Source of the DNA: JAHEKO01 sp965212505
GTDB taxonomy: Bacteria > Acidobacteriota > Thermoanaerobaculia > Multivoradales > JAHEKO01
DNA length: 64,000 bases
Reading direction: 5' to 3'
NCBI GenBank assembly: GCA_965212505.1
Contig: OZ243123.1
Coordinates: 3,534,001 to 3,598,000 of the forward strand
The position numbers were made by a program, and so were the translations under genes. Below the pieces are notes generated by a model. It ran no database searches. It saw nothing but the letters and a program-made list of their open reading frames with translations, and was not told where the DNA came from. Shown here piece by piece: positions 42,037-51,002 of this stretch. Within the stretch, counting starts at the first letter, position 1, and each line of letters starts with the position of its first letter.

Positions 42037-42413
42037 GACCTTCTCCTTGAGCGGTGAACGAGGATTCGAGGCAGTGTAGCTTGGGCAAACGCGATCTCCC
42101 GCGACGGGCCAGACCGAGGCTTTCACCGGTGTCGTCGATGGCGAGCAGTAGGTCGGCGCGGCCCCTTCCATGAGCGGCTGATCCGACTCGCGGACAGGGA
42201 TGCGGCTCGCCGAGTCGCGTCGGCCGCGGGGACGGGCCGAGACTCGAGCTGACGAGTTCCGGACTACACGACGAAATCGCACGAACCACGGCGCAGGTAG
42301 GAGCTGCTCGAGAGAACGGGAGCTCCGGCTAGCTCTCGCCATGCGAGTGCAAAAGGACTCCCCTGCGCGAGCCGTGACGGATCGCGCTCTGGCTCCGCTG
42401 TGATCTGCCGCGA
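42037..42413. other. Intergenic region upstream of S74 copy 2
   Basis: 377 bp with no supportable gene. It contains the 5' control region of S74 copy 2; a short motif AGCTTGG near 42081-42087 recurs upstream of copy 1 (40499-40505), suggesting shared promoter elements. The rest shows nothing I can identify. Confidence 0.5.
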
Positions 42414-42875
42414 CTACGGCGTCTGATCGACCAGGGTGCAGCTAAAGGTGGCCGAAGTGATCTTCTTGCCGCCCTTCAGGTCGAGCTCGGTCGCCAGTCC
42501 GACCAACTGCGAAAAGCCGCCGGCCGGCGCCACCGGGAATTGCACCGTCAGCACACCTTCCTTGTTGGTCTTTCCCGAAGCGGTGCCCAGGTCGCGGATC
42601 GTGTTCAGAGTCAGGGCGTCGACAAGCAGCGCCCGGAACGAGCCTTTGACACCCTTTCGCCCGATGCCTCGATTGCGAGCGACGAGGGTGCAGCTCCCGT
42701 CGAGGGCGTCTTCGAGCACGCCGACCGGCGCCACGGGGCCGGGATCGTCGACACGCTTTGCCTTGGTCGGCGTGTCGACAAGGATGTCCGAGGTGGCGGT
42801 CGAGGTCGCGTCGTGTGCGAAGCCGAGCGTCGGCACAAGCAGGAGCACGAACAGAAGGATTGTTGAAGTTCTCAT
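42414..42875 (-). CDS. Small secreted hypothetical protein
   Basis: 153-aa exported protein with a clear signal peptide (ILLFVLLLVPTLGFAHD). The mature part has two cysteines (SCTLVARN and FSCTLVDQTP), likely a disulfide, and alternating beta strands suggesting a beta-sandwich. It is 9 bp downstream of another secreted gene on the same strand and co-transcribed. No family recognised. Confidence 0.7.
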   Translation of the reverse strand: MRTSTILLFVLLLVPTLGFAHDATSTATSDILVDTPTKAKRVDDPGPVAPVGVLEDALDGSCTLVARNRGIGRKGVKGSFRALLVDALTLNTIRDLGTASGKTNKEGVLTVQFPVAPAGGFSQLVGLATELDLKGGKKITSATFSCTLVDQTP

Positions 42876-42884
42876 CGTGCGCTC

Positions 42885-43754
42885 CTACGGGCAGGTGGTG
42901 AAAGCCTGGGTGTCCTGGATCGGCTGGAAGGGAGTGCCGAGGCCCGCGTCGTCCGAGTAGGTGCGGCTATGGCCGGTCAAGGTGTCGGTGACAGTGACGT
43001 CGAACGCTACGTTGGTGGTGGCCGCGTAGAAGACCCAGAAGTGATCGGTGATCTGACAGCCGTTCAGAACCTCCACCAGGACCTGCGTCTGGGTGGGCGA
43101 CAAGAAGAAGACAACGCGGTCGCTCGTTACCTCCTGCACCAGCGCCGCGCGTTGGCTGCCGTCGAACGGGTCCATCCACTCGGCCGCCACCTGGAACCGC
43201 TGCTTGTCGAGGCAGGCGGTCGTCGCGTCCGCCACACAGTCTGAAACCACGCCCGCTGTGCACGTGAGCGAGGCCTCCTCGATCTCCTTGCCATTCCTTC
43301 CCGACAGGGAGGCCGCGAAGAGGAGATCCAACCCTGGGATGGTGTCGGTCGCGTCCTGATCTCCGCCGCCGTTCAGCGGGTCATTGAAGTGCCAGACCAG
43401 CGGGCGGGAGTAGGTGGAGCCCTTGGTCTTGCCTGTCTGACTCAACTCGGCGAGGAACTCACCGTCGCCGTCGAAGAGCTGTCCCAAGATTTCGAACTTC
43501 GAGCCCTTGCCTGCTTGCGCGACACAACGAACCGAGGGAACCACCCCGTCGACGAGGTCGAGGCCGATGACAAGCGGCGGGACGTTGAACTGCCGCGCCG
43601 GCGCCGCATCGTCGAGCGTCACGCGACTCGTCGATGTCTGGAAGTCGACCTCCGCCGAGCTCCACGAAGGCACGGCGAACATCAAGACCGTCAAAGCGGT
43701 CAACCAGAGCCGGCATTCAATGGGTAGTGAGAGAGAGTTGCGCCTGCGCGTCAT
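42885..43754 (-). CDS. Secreted hypothetical protein
   Basis: 289-aa exported protein. GGAGG four nt before ATG 43754 and a signal peptide (LWLTALTVLMFAVPSWSSA) fix the start. The mature part has cysteines at SVRCVAQ, LTCTAG, DCVADATTACLDKQRF and GCQITDHFWVFYAATTNVAFDVTVTD. The last segment resembles a repeat I have seen in Acidobacteriota exported proteins (NGCxxxxxxWVFxAAxTNVxxxxxVTD). Forms an operon with the following small secreted gene. Function unknown. Confidence 0.7.
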   Translation of the reverse strand: MTRRRNSLSLPIECRLWLTALTVLMFAVPSWSSAEVDFQTSTSRVTLDDAAPARQFNVPPLVIGLDLVDGVVPSVRCVAQAGKGSKFEILGQLFDGDGEFLAELSQTGKTKGSTYSRPLVWHFNDPLNGGGDQDATDTIPGLDLLFAASLSGRNGKEIEEASLTCTAGVVSDCVADATTACLDKQRFQVAAEWMDPFDGSQRAALVQEVTSDRVVFFLSPTQTQVLVEVLNGCQITDHFWVFYAATTNVAFDVTVTDTLTGHSRTYSDDAGLGTPFQPIQDTQAFTTCP

Positions 43755-43934
43755 CCGTCCTCCTGTCTCTCTGGCCCCATGCTGGGGCGATAAATCGTTC
43801 GAACTACATTCATATTGCACGTCCGATGGGAGGAGCGCAAGGCACGATTCGTCCCTGCGACAGCAGCACTTCCGGCAAAGGCCGCTGGTACCCTACGGTC
43901 TCCCGAAACCCGCACGACCTGGAGGTCCCCCACG

Positions 43935-46900
43935 GTGCTCACCGCCTGTCGCTCCTTCGTCCCGGCTGCATGCACGTTCGCCCTCGCGCTCCTCGCGGTC
44001 CCGCCGAGCCCCGCGCTTGGGGAAACCGACACCTCGCACTACCAGGAGCTTCGCTATCGCCTGATCGGACCGTTCCGCGCCAGCCGAACCGTCGGGGCGG
44101 TGGGTGTACCAACCCAGCCGAACGTCTTCTACATCGGCATCAACAACGGCGGCGTCTGGAAGAGCGACGACTACGGTCGCACCTGGCGGCCGATCTTCGA
44201 CGACGCGCCAACCGGTTCGGTGGGCGACGTCGCGGTGTCACCGTCACACCCGAACGTGCTCTACGTCGGCAGCGGCGAGGGCCTTCATCGGCCCGATCTC
44301 GCGGTTGGAGACGGCATCTTCAAGTCGCTCGATGGAGGAGAGAGTTGGGCCCACGTGGGCCTCGGTGACGTGCAGCAGGTGGGGCGACTCATCGTGCACC
44401 CGACAAATCCCGACGTCGTCTTCGTCGCCGGCCTCGGCCATCCGTACGGCCCGAACGAGGAGCGCGGCGTCTTCCGATCCCGCGACGGTGGCGCCACCTG
44501 GGAGAACGTCCTCTACATCGACCACAACACCGGCGCGATCCAGGTCGAGTTCGACCCGACCGACCCGGAAACGCTCTTTGCCGACATGTGGGAGCACCGC
44601 GAAGGGCCGTGGGAGAACGCCCGTTTCTCGGGTAGGAAGAGCGGTCTTTACAAGTCGACCGACGGCGGCGACACCTGGCGGCGTCTGAGCAAGGGCCTAC
44701 CCAGCACCGACGAGGGTTTGGGGCGGATTGGCGTGGGGATCTCGCGCAGCGACCCGCGCCGTATGTACGCAACCGTCCAAGCCGACGCCGATGCCGAGCC
44801 CGGAGGCGGCATCTACCGATCCGACGACGCCGGCGAGAGTTGGCGACGGGTGAGTACCGACTACCGCCTCTGGGGTCGAGGCGGCGACTTCGGTGAGATC
44901 CGCGTCCATCCCGAAAGCCCGGACGTGGTCTTCGTCGGCAACATCGCCTCCTATCGTTCCGACGACGGCGGCGAGACTTGGACCTCGATCAAAGGCGCAC
45001 CCGGCGGCGACGACTACCACCGCATTTGGATCAACCCGCTCCAGCCCGAGATCATGCTCTTCGCCACCGACCAAGGGGCGACGATCACGGTCAACGGCGG
45101 TCGAACCTGGAGCTCCTGGTACAACCAGCCGACCGCCCAGCTGTACCACGTGTCGACGGACAACTCGTTCCCCTACCGCGTGTGCGGCGGTCAGCAGGAG
45201 AGCGGCGCGATCTGCATCTCGAGCCGCAGCGACGGAGGACAGGTCTCCTTCCGCGACTGGGTGGGTGTCGGCGCCGACGAATACGCCTACATCGCACCCG
45301 ACCCGTTGAATCCGGACATCGTCTACGGCGGCCGCGTCGTGCGTTGGAACCGCCGCACGGGGCAGACTCAGAACGTCGCGCCGGAGGCGCTTCGCTCGGG
45401 CAACTACCGCATTCTGCGCACCATGCCGTTGCTCTTCCATCCGCGCGACCCGAAAGCGCTGCTCTTCGCAACCAACGTGCTCTGGAAGACCCGAAACGGC
45501 GGCGACTCCTGGGAGATCATCAGCCCCGACCTCTCGCGCGAGCGGCCCGAAGTTCCCAAGAGCGTCGGCGACTTCGAGACGCCGGAGATGGCAACGATGG
45601 CCCGACGCGGCGTGATCTACGCGGTCTCCCCGTCGCCTCTCGAGGTTGGCACCATCTGGGCCGGTACCGACGACGGCCTGGTCCACGTCACTCGCGACGG
45701 CGGAGCGACCTGGGCAGACGTCACTCCACCCGATCTGCGCCCGTGGGACAAGGTCTCGCAGATCGACGCCGGGCACTTCGACGCCGACACGGCCTACGTG
45801 GCGATCAACGCAATTCGCCGGAGCGACATGCGCCCGCACATCTATCGAACCCACGACGCCGGAGCGACCTGGGAGCGTGTTGTCTCCGGGCTGCCCGCCA
45901 ACGGCCCGATCAACGTCGTGCGAGAGGACCCAAAACAACCGGGCCTCCTCTACGCCGGCAGCGAGCGAACAATCTACTTCTCGACCGACGACGGCGACAG
46001 CTGGCACTCTCTACGCCAGAACCTGCCGCCGAGCTCGATGCGCGACCTCGTGATCCACGAAGACGATCTGGTGGTCGGCACCCACGGCCGTTCGATCTGG
46101 ATTCTCGACAACATCGCGCCGTTGCGAGAGCTCGGTCGGGTTGATGGCGAGCACCCGCACCTCTTCTCGCCGCCGCCGGCAACCCGCGTCCGCTGGAACA
46201 TGTTCTCGGACACTCCCCTGCCGCCCGAGGAGCCGACCGGCGAGAACCCGCCGGACGGCGCGATCCTCGACTACCACCTTCCGGACGACGCCACCGAGGT
46301 CATGCTCGAGGTCCTGTCCAAGAGCGGCGATCTGATCCGTCGTTTCTCGAGCGCCGACCCACCCGAGTCTGTCGATCCCTCGACCCTGCCTCACCCGACC
46401 TACTGGATTCGCCCAGCCCAGGAGGTCGCTACCGCAGCTGGCCACCACCGATTCGCCTGGGACCTACGCTACGCCCCTCCGCGAGGCGCCCGACGCCAGT
46501 TCTCGATCGCCGCCGTCCAATGGAAGACCCCGAGCGGACCGATGGGTCCGTTCGTAGCGCCCGGCACCTACACCGTGCGCCTGACGGTCGACGGTGCGGT
46601 CACGGAGAAGAGCCTCGAGGTGCGGCTCGATCCGAGAGTCGAGTTGAGCGAGGAGCAGCTCGACCGGCAGACGTCGCTCTCCCTGCGCTGTTACCGCGGT
46701 TATCACCGCGCGCAGGAGCTTCGCGAAGCGATCGACCGGAAACTTGCCGCAGATCAAGGTAACGAGGTCCTGCGCGCACTCCTCGGCGAGGGCGCTCCTG
46801 GCGACCCCGACATCCTCTACGGGCACATCGTCGCCCAGTCGAACGACAGTGAGACGATCACCGGCCTGCAGCACAAACTGCTGTTTGTCTTGAACCTGCT

Positions 46901-47003
46901 GCAGGGAGCGGATGCCGCGCCCACCTCACAGGCCGAGGCGGCCGTCGAAGCGCTCGAGGAGACCCTGGAGGCGCTCATCGAACGCTGGCAGAAGAACTCT
47001 TAG
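43935..47003 (+). CDS. Large secreted BNR/sortilin-type beta-propeller protein
   Basis: 1022-aa exported protein of the VPS10/sortilin-like glycosyl-hydrolase group common in Acidobacteriota. It starts LIGPFRASRTVGAVGV, the family opening, then carries many Asp-boxes (SDDYGRTW, SLDGGESW, SRDGGATW, STDGGDTW, SDDAGESW, TRNGGDSW) giving two propellers, then GTHGRSIWILD, and a C-terminal region including RLDPRVELSEEQL. GGAGG nine nt before GTG 43935, followed directly by a signal peptide, is better than the ATG at 43815. Despite its family name no hydrolase activity is established. Confidence 0.9.
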   Translation: MLTACRSFVPAACTFALALLAVPPSPALGETDTSHYQELRYRLIGPFRASRTVGAVGVPTQPNVFYIGINNGGVWKSDDYGRTWRPIFDDAPTGSVGDVAVSPSHPNVLYVGSGEGLHRPDLAVGDGIFKSLDGGESWAHVGLGDVQQVGRLIVHPTNPDVVFVAGLGHPYGPNEERGVFRSRDGGATWENVLYIDHNTGAIQVEFDPTDPETLFADMWEHREGPWENARFSGRKSGLYKSTDGGDTWRRLSKGLPSTDEGLGRIGVGISRSDPRRMYATVQADADAEPGGGIYRSDDAGESWRRVSTDYRLWGRGGDFGEIRVHPESPDVVFVGNIASYRSDDGGETWTSIKGAPGGDDYHRIWINPLQPEIMLFATDQGATITVNGGRTWSSWYNQPTAQLYHVSTDNSFPYRVCGGQQESGAICISSRSDGGQVSFRDWVGVGADEYAYIAPDPLNPDIVYGGRVVRWNRRTGQTQNVAPEALRSGNYRILRTMPLLFHPRDPKALLFATNVLWKTRNGGDSWEIISPDLSRERPEVPKSVGDFETPEMATMARRGVIYAVSPSPLEVGTIWAGTDDGLVHVTRDGGATWADVTPPDLRPWDKVSQIDAGHFDADTAYVAINAIRRSDMRPHIYRTHDAGATWERVVSGLPANGPINVVREDPKQPGLLYAGSERTIYFSTDDGDSWHSLRQNLPPSSMRDLVIHEDDLVVGTHGRSIWILDNIAPLRELGRVDGEHPHLFSPPPATRVRWNMFSDTPLPPEEPTGENPPDGAILDYHLPDDATEVMLEVLSKSGDLIRRFSSADPPESVDPSTLPHPTYWIRPAQEVATAAGHHRFAWDLRYAPPRGARRQFSIAAVQWKTPSGPMGPFVAPGTYTVRLTVDGAVTEKSLEVRLDPRVELSEEQLDRQTSLSLRCYRGYHRAQELREAIDRKLAADQGNEVLRALLGEGAPGDPDILYGHIVAQSNDSETITGLQHKLLFVLNLLQGADAAPTSQAEAAVEALEETLEALIERWQKNS

Positions 47004-47137
47004 CAGCTGGCAACTCGAGACCCGCAGCCACAGCCCCGGTCTCCAGCCGCGCCATCCGAGCTGTCGTCCGTCGGCGCAATCCGGTGCGGTAACCTGCCTC
47101 GCGCCGAGCTACGAGCAGCTGTCCCACCCGACGAAGA

Positions 47138-48490
47138 ATGGAACCGACCGTGACTTATCCCGAAATACCAGCGTGTGACTACGTACCGAAGCCCTACATG
47201 GGACCGAGTCGCGAGGAGGTCGTGGCGGATCGCCGGCGCTACTGCCACCCCGCAGTCTTCACCTTCTATGCCGAGCCGCTCATGATCGTCGACGGTCACA
47301 TGCAGTACCTATTCGACGAGACCGGCCGTCGGTACCTCGACCTCCTCGCGGGAATCGCCACCGTCTCGTGCGGGCACGGCCATCCGAAGGTCACCGAGCG
47401 CGTCAAGGCGCAGGTCGATCGCTTGGTGCACGCGACCACGATCTACGCTCACCCCAACGTCGCCGAGTTGGGCAAGAAGCTCGCGGAGCGCATGCCGGAG
47501 GGGCTCGACGTCACGTATTTCACCAATTCGGGTAGTGAGGCGAACGAGTTGGCGATCGCCATGGCGCGCCTCTACACGGGCAACGAGGACATCGTCGCCG
47601 TGCGCAGCGGCTATCACGGCGGTACCTCGACGGCGCACAGCCTGACCTCGCTGAGCAATTGGAAGTACCCACTGCCTGGGGTCGGTAAGGTCCATCACGC
47701 CGCCTGTCCCGACCCTTACCGGAGCGCTTTTGAGGGTACGCCCGAGGAGATCGCCGCCCGGAGCGCCGAAGACGTTCGTGAGCTCATTCAGTTCACCACC
47801 TCCGGCAAGATCGCGGGCTTTATCGCCGAGCCGGTTCAGGGGGTCGGCGGCGTCACCCACGGCGCCGAGAACTACCTCGGAGCGGCCTACGAGGTGGCGC
47901 GGGAGCACGACGGACTGTGCATCTCCGACGAAGTTCAGACCGGCTTCGGGCGCACCGGCACGAACTATTGGGGCTTCCAGAACCACGGCGTGGTGCCGGA
48001 CATCGTGACCATGGCCAAGGCCATCGGCAACGGGTTCCCGCTTGGAGCGGTGACCACACGGGCCGAGATCGCGCAGGCGATGGTCGGCAAGATCCACTTC
48101 AACACGTTCGGTGGCAACCCCGTGTCGACAGCGGCGGGGTCGGCCGTCCTCGACGTGATCGACGAAGACGGACTCCAGCAGAATGCGCTCGAGATCGGGC
48201 GAGTCTTCGAAGACGGCCTCGCGGAACTCGCGACCCGGCATCCGCTGATCGGCGATGCCAGAGGCCTCGGCCTGATCCGAGGGCTCGAGTTGGTTCGCGA
48301 TCGGACAACCAAGGAGCCCGCGGTCGGCGAGACGGCCGAGCTCCTCGAGGCCACCCGAGAGATGGGCGTGCTCTTCGGCAAGACGGGTTTCCACGGCAAC
48401 GTGCTCCGGATCAAGCCACCGCTGTGCCTCACGCGTGAAGATGCCGAGTTCGGGCTTGCGGTCCTCGATCAGGGGCTTCGGGCGCTATAG
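47138..48490 (+). CDS. Class III aminotransferase, alanine-glyoxylate aminotransferase 2-like
   Basis: 450-aa PLP enzyme of the class III (omega) aminotransferases. The PLP lysine is Lys294 in VTMAKAIGNGFPLGAV; ISDEVQTGFGRTG carries the PLP-ring Asp; TNSGSEANELAI binds phosphate. The opening and overall pattern resemble AGXT2-type enzymes (L-alanine:glyoxylate or beta-aminoisobutyrate:pyruvate). It acts in the cytosol in amino-acid or glyoxylate metabolism. It is monocistronic between two exported-protein genes. Confidence 0.92.
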   Translation: MEPTVTYPEIPACDYVPKPYMGPSREEVVADRRRYCHPAVFTFYAEPLMIVDGHMQYLFDETGRRYLDLLAGIATVSCGHGHPKVTERVKAQVDRLVHATTIYAHPNVAELGKKLAERMPEGLDVTYFTNSGSEANELAIAMARLYTGNEDIVAVRSGYHGGTSTAHSLTSLSNWKYPLPGVGKVHHAACPDPYRSAFEGTPEEIAARSAEDVRELIQFTTSGKIAGFIAEPVQGVGGVTHGAENYLGAAYEVAREHDGLCISDEVQTGFGRTGTNYWGFQNHGVVPDIVTMAKAIGNGFPLGAVTTRAEIAQAMVGKIHFNTFGGNPVSTAAGSAVLDVIDEDGLQQNALEIGRVFEDGLAELATRHPLIGDARGLGLIRGLELVRDRTTKEPAVGETAELLEATREMGVLFGKTGFHGNVLRIKPPLCLTREDAEFGLAVLDQGLRAL

Positions 48491-48568
48491 AGACGGCACA
48501 CCCTGGTCTCTTGGGCATCAGCCCATCCCTGACGCTCGGCGAGCGTCCGTGAGTGAAATACTCGCGCG

Positions 48569-50995
48569 GTGACTCTCGAGCCGGCACAGCGTCGCCGCCG
48601 TCCCGGCTCTGAAGCCGGTCGAGCCGCATTCTTCGTGGTTGCGCTTCTCGCTGCGGCTGCGTTGGCCTGGGTTGTGCTCCGCTCCCAGATCGGTCCGGCG
48701 AGCCGAGGGGGAGCCTGGGTCGACGCCCTCCAGGGCCGACCGGTGAGCTCTCTCAACGTGGTGCTCGTGACCATCGATACGCTGCGCGCCGACCGCCTAT
48801 CCAGCTACGGCTCCACCCAGGTCAGCACGCCCGAGATCGACCGGCTCGCCGAAGAAGGCATCCGCTTCTCGAACGCGGCATCGACCGTACCGTTCACGCT
48901 ACCGGCACACAGCTCGATGATGACCGGCACCTACCCGCCGTTTCACGGAGTGCGCGAGAACGTCGGCTACGCCCTCGACGGTCGACTGCCCACCCTCGCC
49001 GAACGGCTCAGCGAAGGCGGCTGGACGACGGGAGGCTTCGTGAGCGCCTTTGTGCTCGATTCGAAGTGGGGCATCGCCCGTGGGTTCGAGAACTACTACG
49101 ACAATTTCGACCTCGATGGTGAACGCAATCTGGGCGCGGTGCAGAGGAGCGGTGTCGACACGCTGGCCGCCGCCGTTGAGTGGCTCGACGACGAAGTCTT
49201 GCCTCGCAACTCGGCAGAAGCCGACGGCTCCCCCTTCTTCCTCTGGTACCACATGTTCGAGCCGCACGACCCGTACACGCCACCCGAACCGTTCAAGACT
49301 CAGTACGCCAGCAGGCCCTATGACGGGGAGGTCGCCTATACCGACGCGATCATCGGCCAGCTGCGAGCAGCGCTCGAAGATCGAGACCTGCTCGACTCGA
49401 CCTTGCTGATCCTCACGGCCGATCACGGTGAAGGGCTCGGTCAGCACGGAGAGGGGTTCCACGGCTTCTTCATCTACGACTCCACGGTGCGCGTGCCGCT
49501 GATCGTCCGCCTGCCCGGCGGCGCGCTGGGCGGCCGCGTGGTCGACGACGTGGTCAGTCACGTCGACCTGATGCCGACCATCCTCGAGGCGACCGGCCAG
49601 CCGCCGGTCGAGAGTGCCCAGGGGCGTTCGCTCCTCGATCTAGTACTCGAAGCGCCCAAAGAGGCGGGGAACAACGCCGACGGCGTCTACACGGAGTCGC
49701 TCTACCCTCTACTCCACTACGGCTGGGCACCGCTCCGAACACTGAGAACCGCCCGCTACAAGTTCATCGACGCACCACAGCCCGAGCTCTACGATCTGCT
49801 CGAAGATCCCAACGAGGAGCTCAACATCTTCCGACGCGAGCGCAATGTCGCGCGCGATCTCGGCGATCGACTCGACACGATGCGCGCCGCCATCGAGCGC
49901 GAAGACGACGCCCAGACCGCCGCGCCGGAGATCGACGCCGAGACGCTGGAGCAACTTCGAGCGCTCGGCTACGTCGGCGGCTTCGGCGGCGCCGCCGAGG
50001 ACGAGGAGGAGAGCGTCGAGCGCGCCGACCCAAAGGAGCGAATTCAGCTCCACCAGATGGTCATGCTCGCGCAGAGCGAGCTCGGCGCCGGCAAGCTCGA
50101 CGAGGCCGAAGAACGTCTACGCCGAGCGCTCGCGGTCGATGGCTCAGTGGTCGACGCACACCAGATGATCGGCGCCATCGCGATGAGACGAAACCGACCG
50201 GACCTTGCAGCCGAGTCGTTCCAGGCCGCGCTCGATCTGCGCAGCGACCATCCAGCCGCGCTCTTCGGCCTGGCCGACGCGTATCGCAAGATGGGCCGCT
50301 TCCAGGACGCGCTGGTCGGGTATGAACGCATTCTCGCCGAAGAGCCCGACCATGCTGGAGCGCTCGTAGCGAGCGCCAATGCTCTGGCTGAGCTCGGAGA
50401 GATCGTCGAGGCGTCCGAGCGACTCGAGAAGGCGTCGGCGTCGGAAGACGTTGGCCCGATGGTTCTGAACCGGCTCGGCGAGCTACAGAGTCTGCAGGGG
50501 CGAGTCGACGACGCGGGAGCAACCTTCTCCCGGGCGATCGCACTCGACCTCGAGCGCGACGACGAGTTCGCCCAGCCGCGGTACAACCTCGCCGTCGTGC
50601 GTGAGCACGGCGGCAGCCTGCCGGAAGCGATGCAACTCTATGAAGAGGCCATCTCCCGAGCACCGCGTCACTACCAGGCGCTCTTCAACCTCGGCAGACT
50701 CGCCGGTCAGCAGGGTGACGTCGACCGCCAGCAGTCGCTCTACGAGCGCGCGATCGAGGCCGAGCCGACCTTCGTACGCGGCTACTACTTGCTCGGCAAG
50801 CTTCTGATGGATCGTGGCGCCGACCTCGGGCGCGCCGAGGAAGTCGTCCGCCAGGGACTCGAGCGAGACGACGAGCACCGCGCCGGGCCGCTCGGCTACT
50901 ACCTCCTAGCCGACATCCTCAATCGAACCGGACGGCGCGCCGAGGCGAGCCGCGCCCTCGAACGCGGCCGGCAGATCCAGGCAGACGCGAGCTAG
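48569..50995 (+). CDS. Sulfatase-fold (alkaline phosphatase superfamily) protein with TPR domain
   Basis: 808-aa membrane-anchored protein. One N-terminal TM segment (AAFFVVALLAAAALAWVVL), a sulfatase-fold domain (VVLVTIDTLRADRLSSYG with metal Asp, later LTADHGEGLGQHG) and a C-terminal array of TPR repeats from about residue 490. At the nucleophile site it reads STVPFTLPAHSSMMTG instead of the sulfatase C/S-x-P-x-R, so Thr rather than formylglycine would be the nucleophile. That points to phosphatase or phosphotransferase activity. The start is GTG 48569. Confidence 0.88.
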   Translation: MTLEPAQRRRRPGSEAGRAAFFVVALLAAAALAWVVLRSQIGPASRGGAWVDALQGRPVSSLNVVLVTIDTLRADRLSSYGSTQVSTPEIDRLAEEGIRFSNAASTVPFTLPAHSSMMTGTYPPFHGVRENVGYALDGRLPTLAERLSEGGWTTGGFVSAFVLDSKWGIARGFENYYDNFDLDGERNLGAVQRSGVDTLAAAVEWLDDEVLPRNSAEADGSPFFLWYHMFEPHDPYTPPEPFKTQYASRPYDGEVAYTDAIIGQLRAALEDRDLLDSTLLILTADHGEGLGQHGEGFHGFFIYDSTVRVPLIVRLPGGALGGRVVDDVVSHVDLMPTILEATGQPPVESAQGRSLLDLVLEAPKEAGNNADGVYTESLYPLLHYGWAPLRTLRTARYKFIDAPQPELYDLLEDPNEELNIFRRERNVARDLGDRLDTMRAAIEREDDAQTAAPEIDAETLEQLRALGYVGGFGGAAEDEEESVERADPKERIQLHQMVMLAQSELGAGKLDEAEERLRRALAVDGSVVDAHQMIGAIAMRRNRPDLAAESFQAALDLRSDHPAALFGLADAYRKMGRFQDALVGYERILAEEPDHAGALVASANALAELGEIVEASERLEKASASEDVGPMVLNRLGELQSLQGRVDDAGATFSRAIALDLERDDEFAQPRYNLAVVREHGGSLPEAMQLYEEAISRAPRHYQALFNLGRLAGQQGDVDRQQSLYERAIEAEPTFVRGYYLLGKLLMDRGADLGRAEEVVRQGLERDDEHRAGPLGYYLLADILNRTGRRAEASRALERGRQIQADAS

Positions 50996-51002
50996 AGCGC
51001 GC

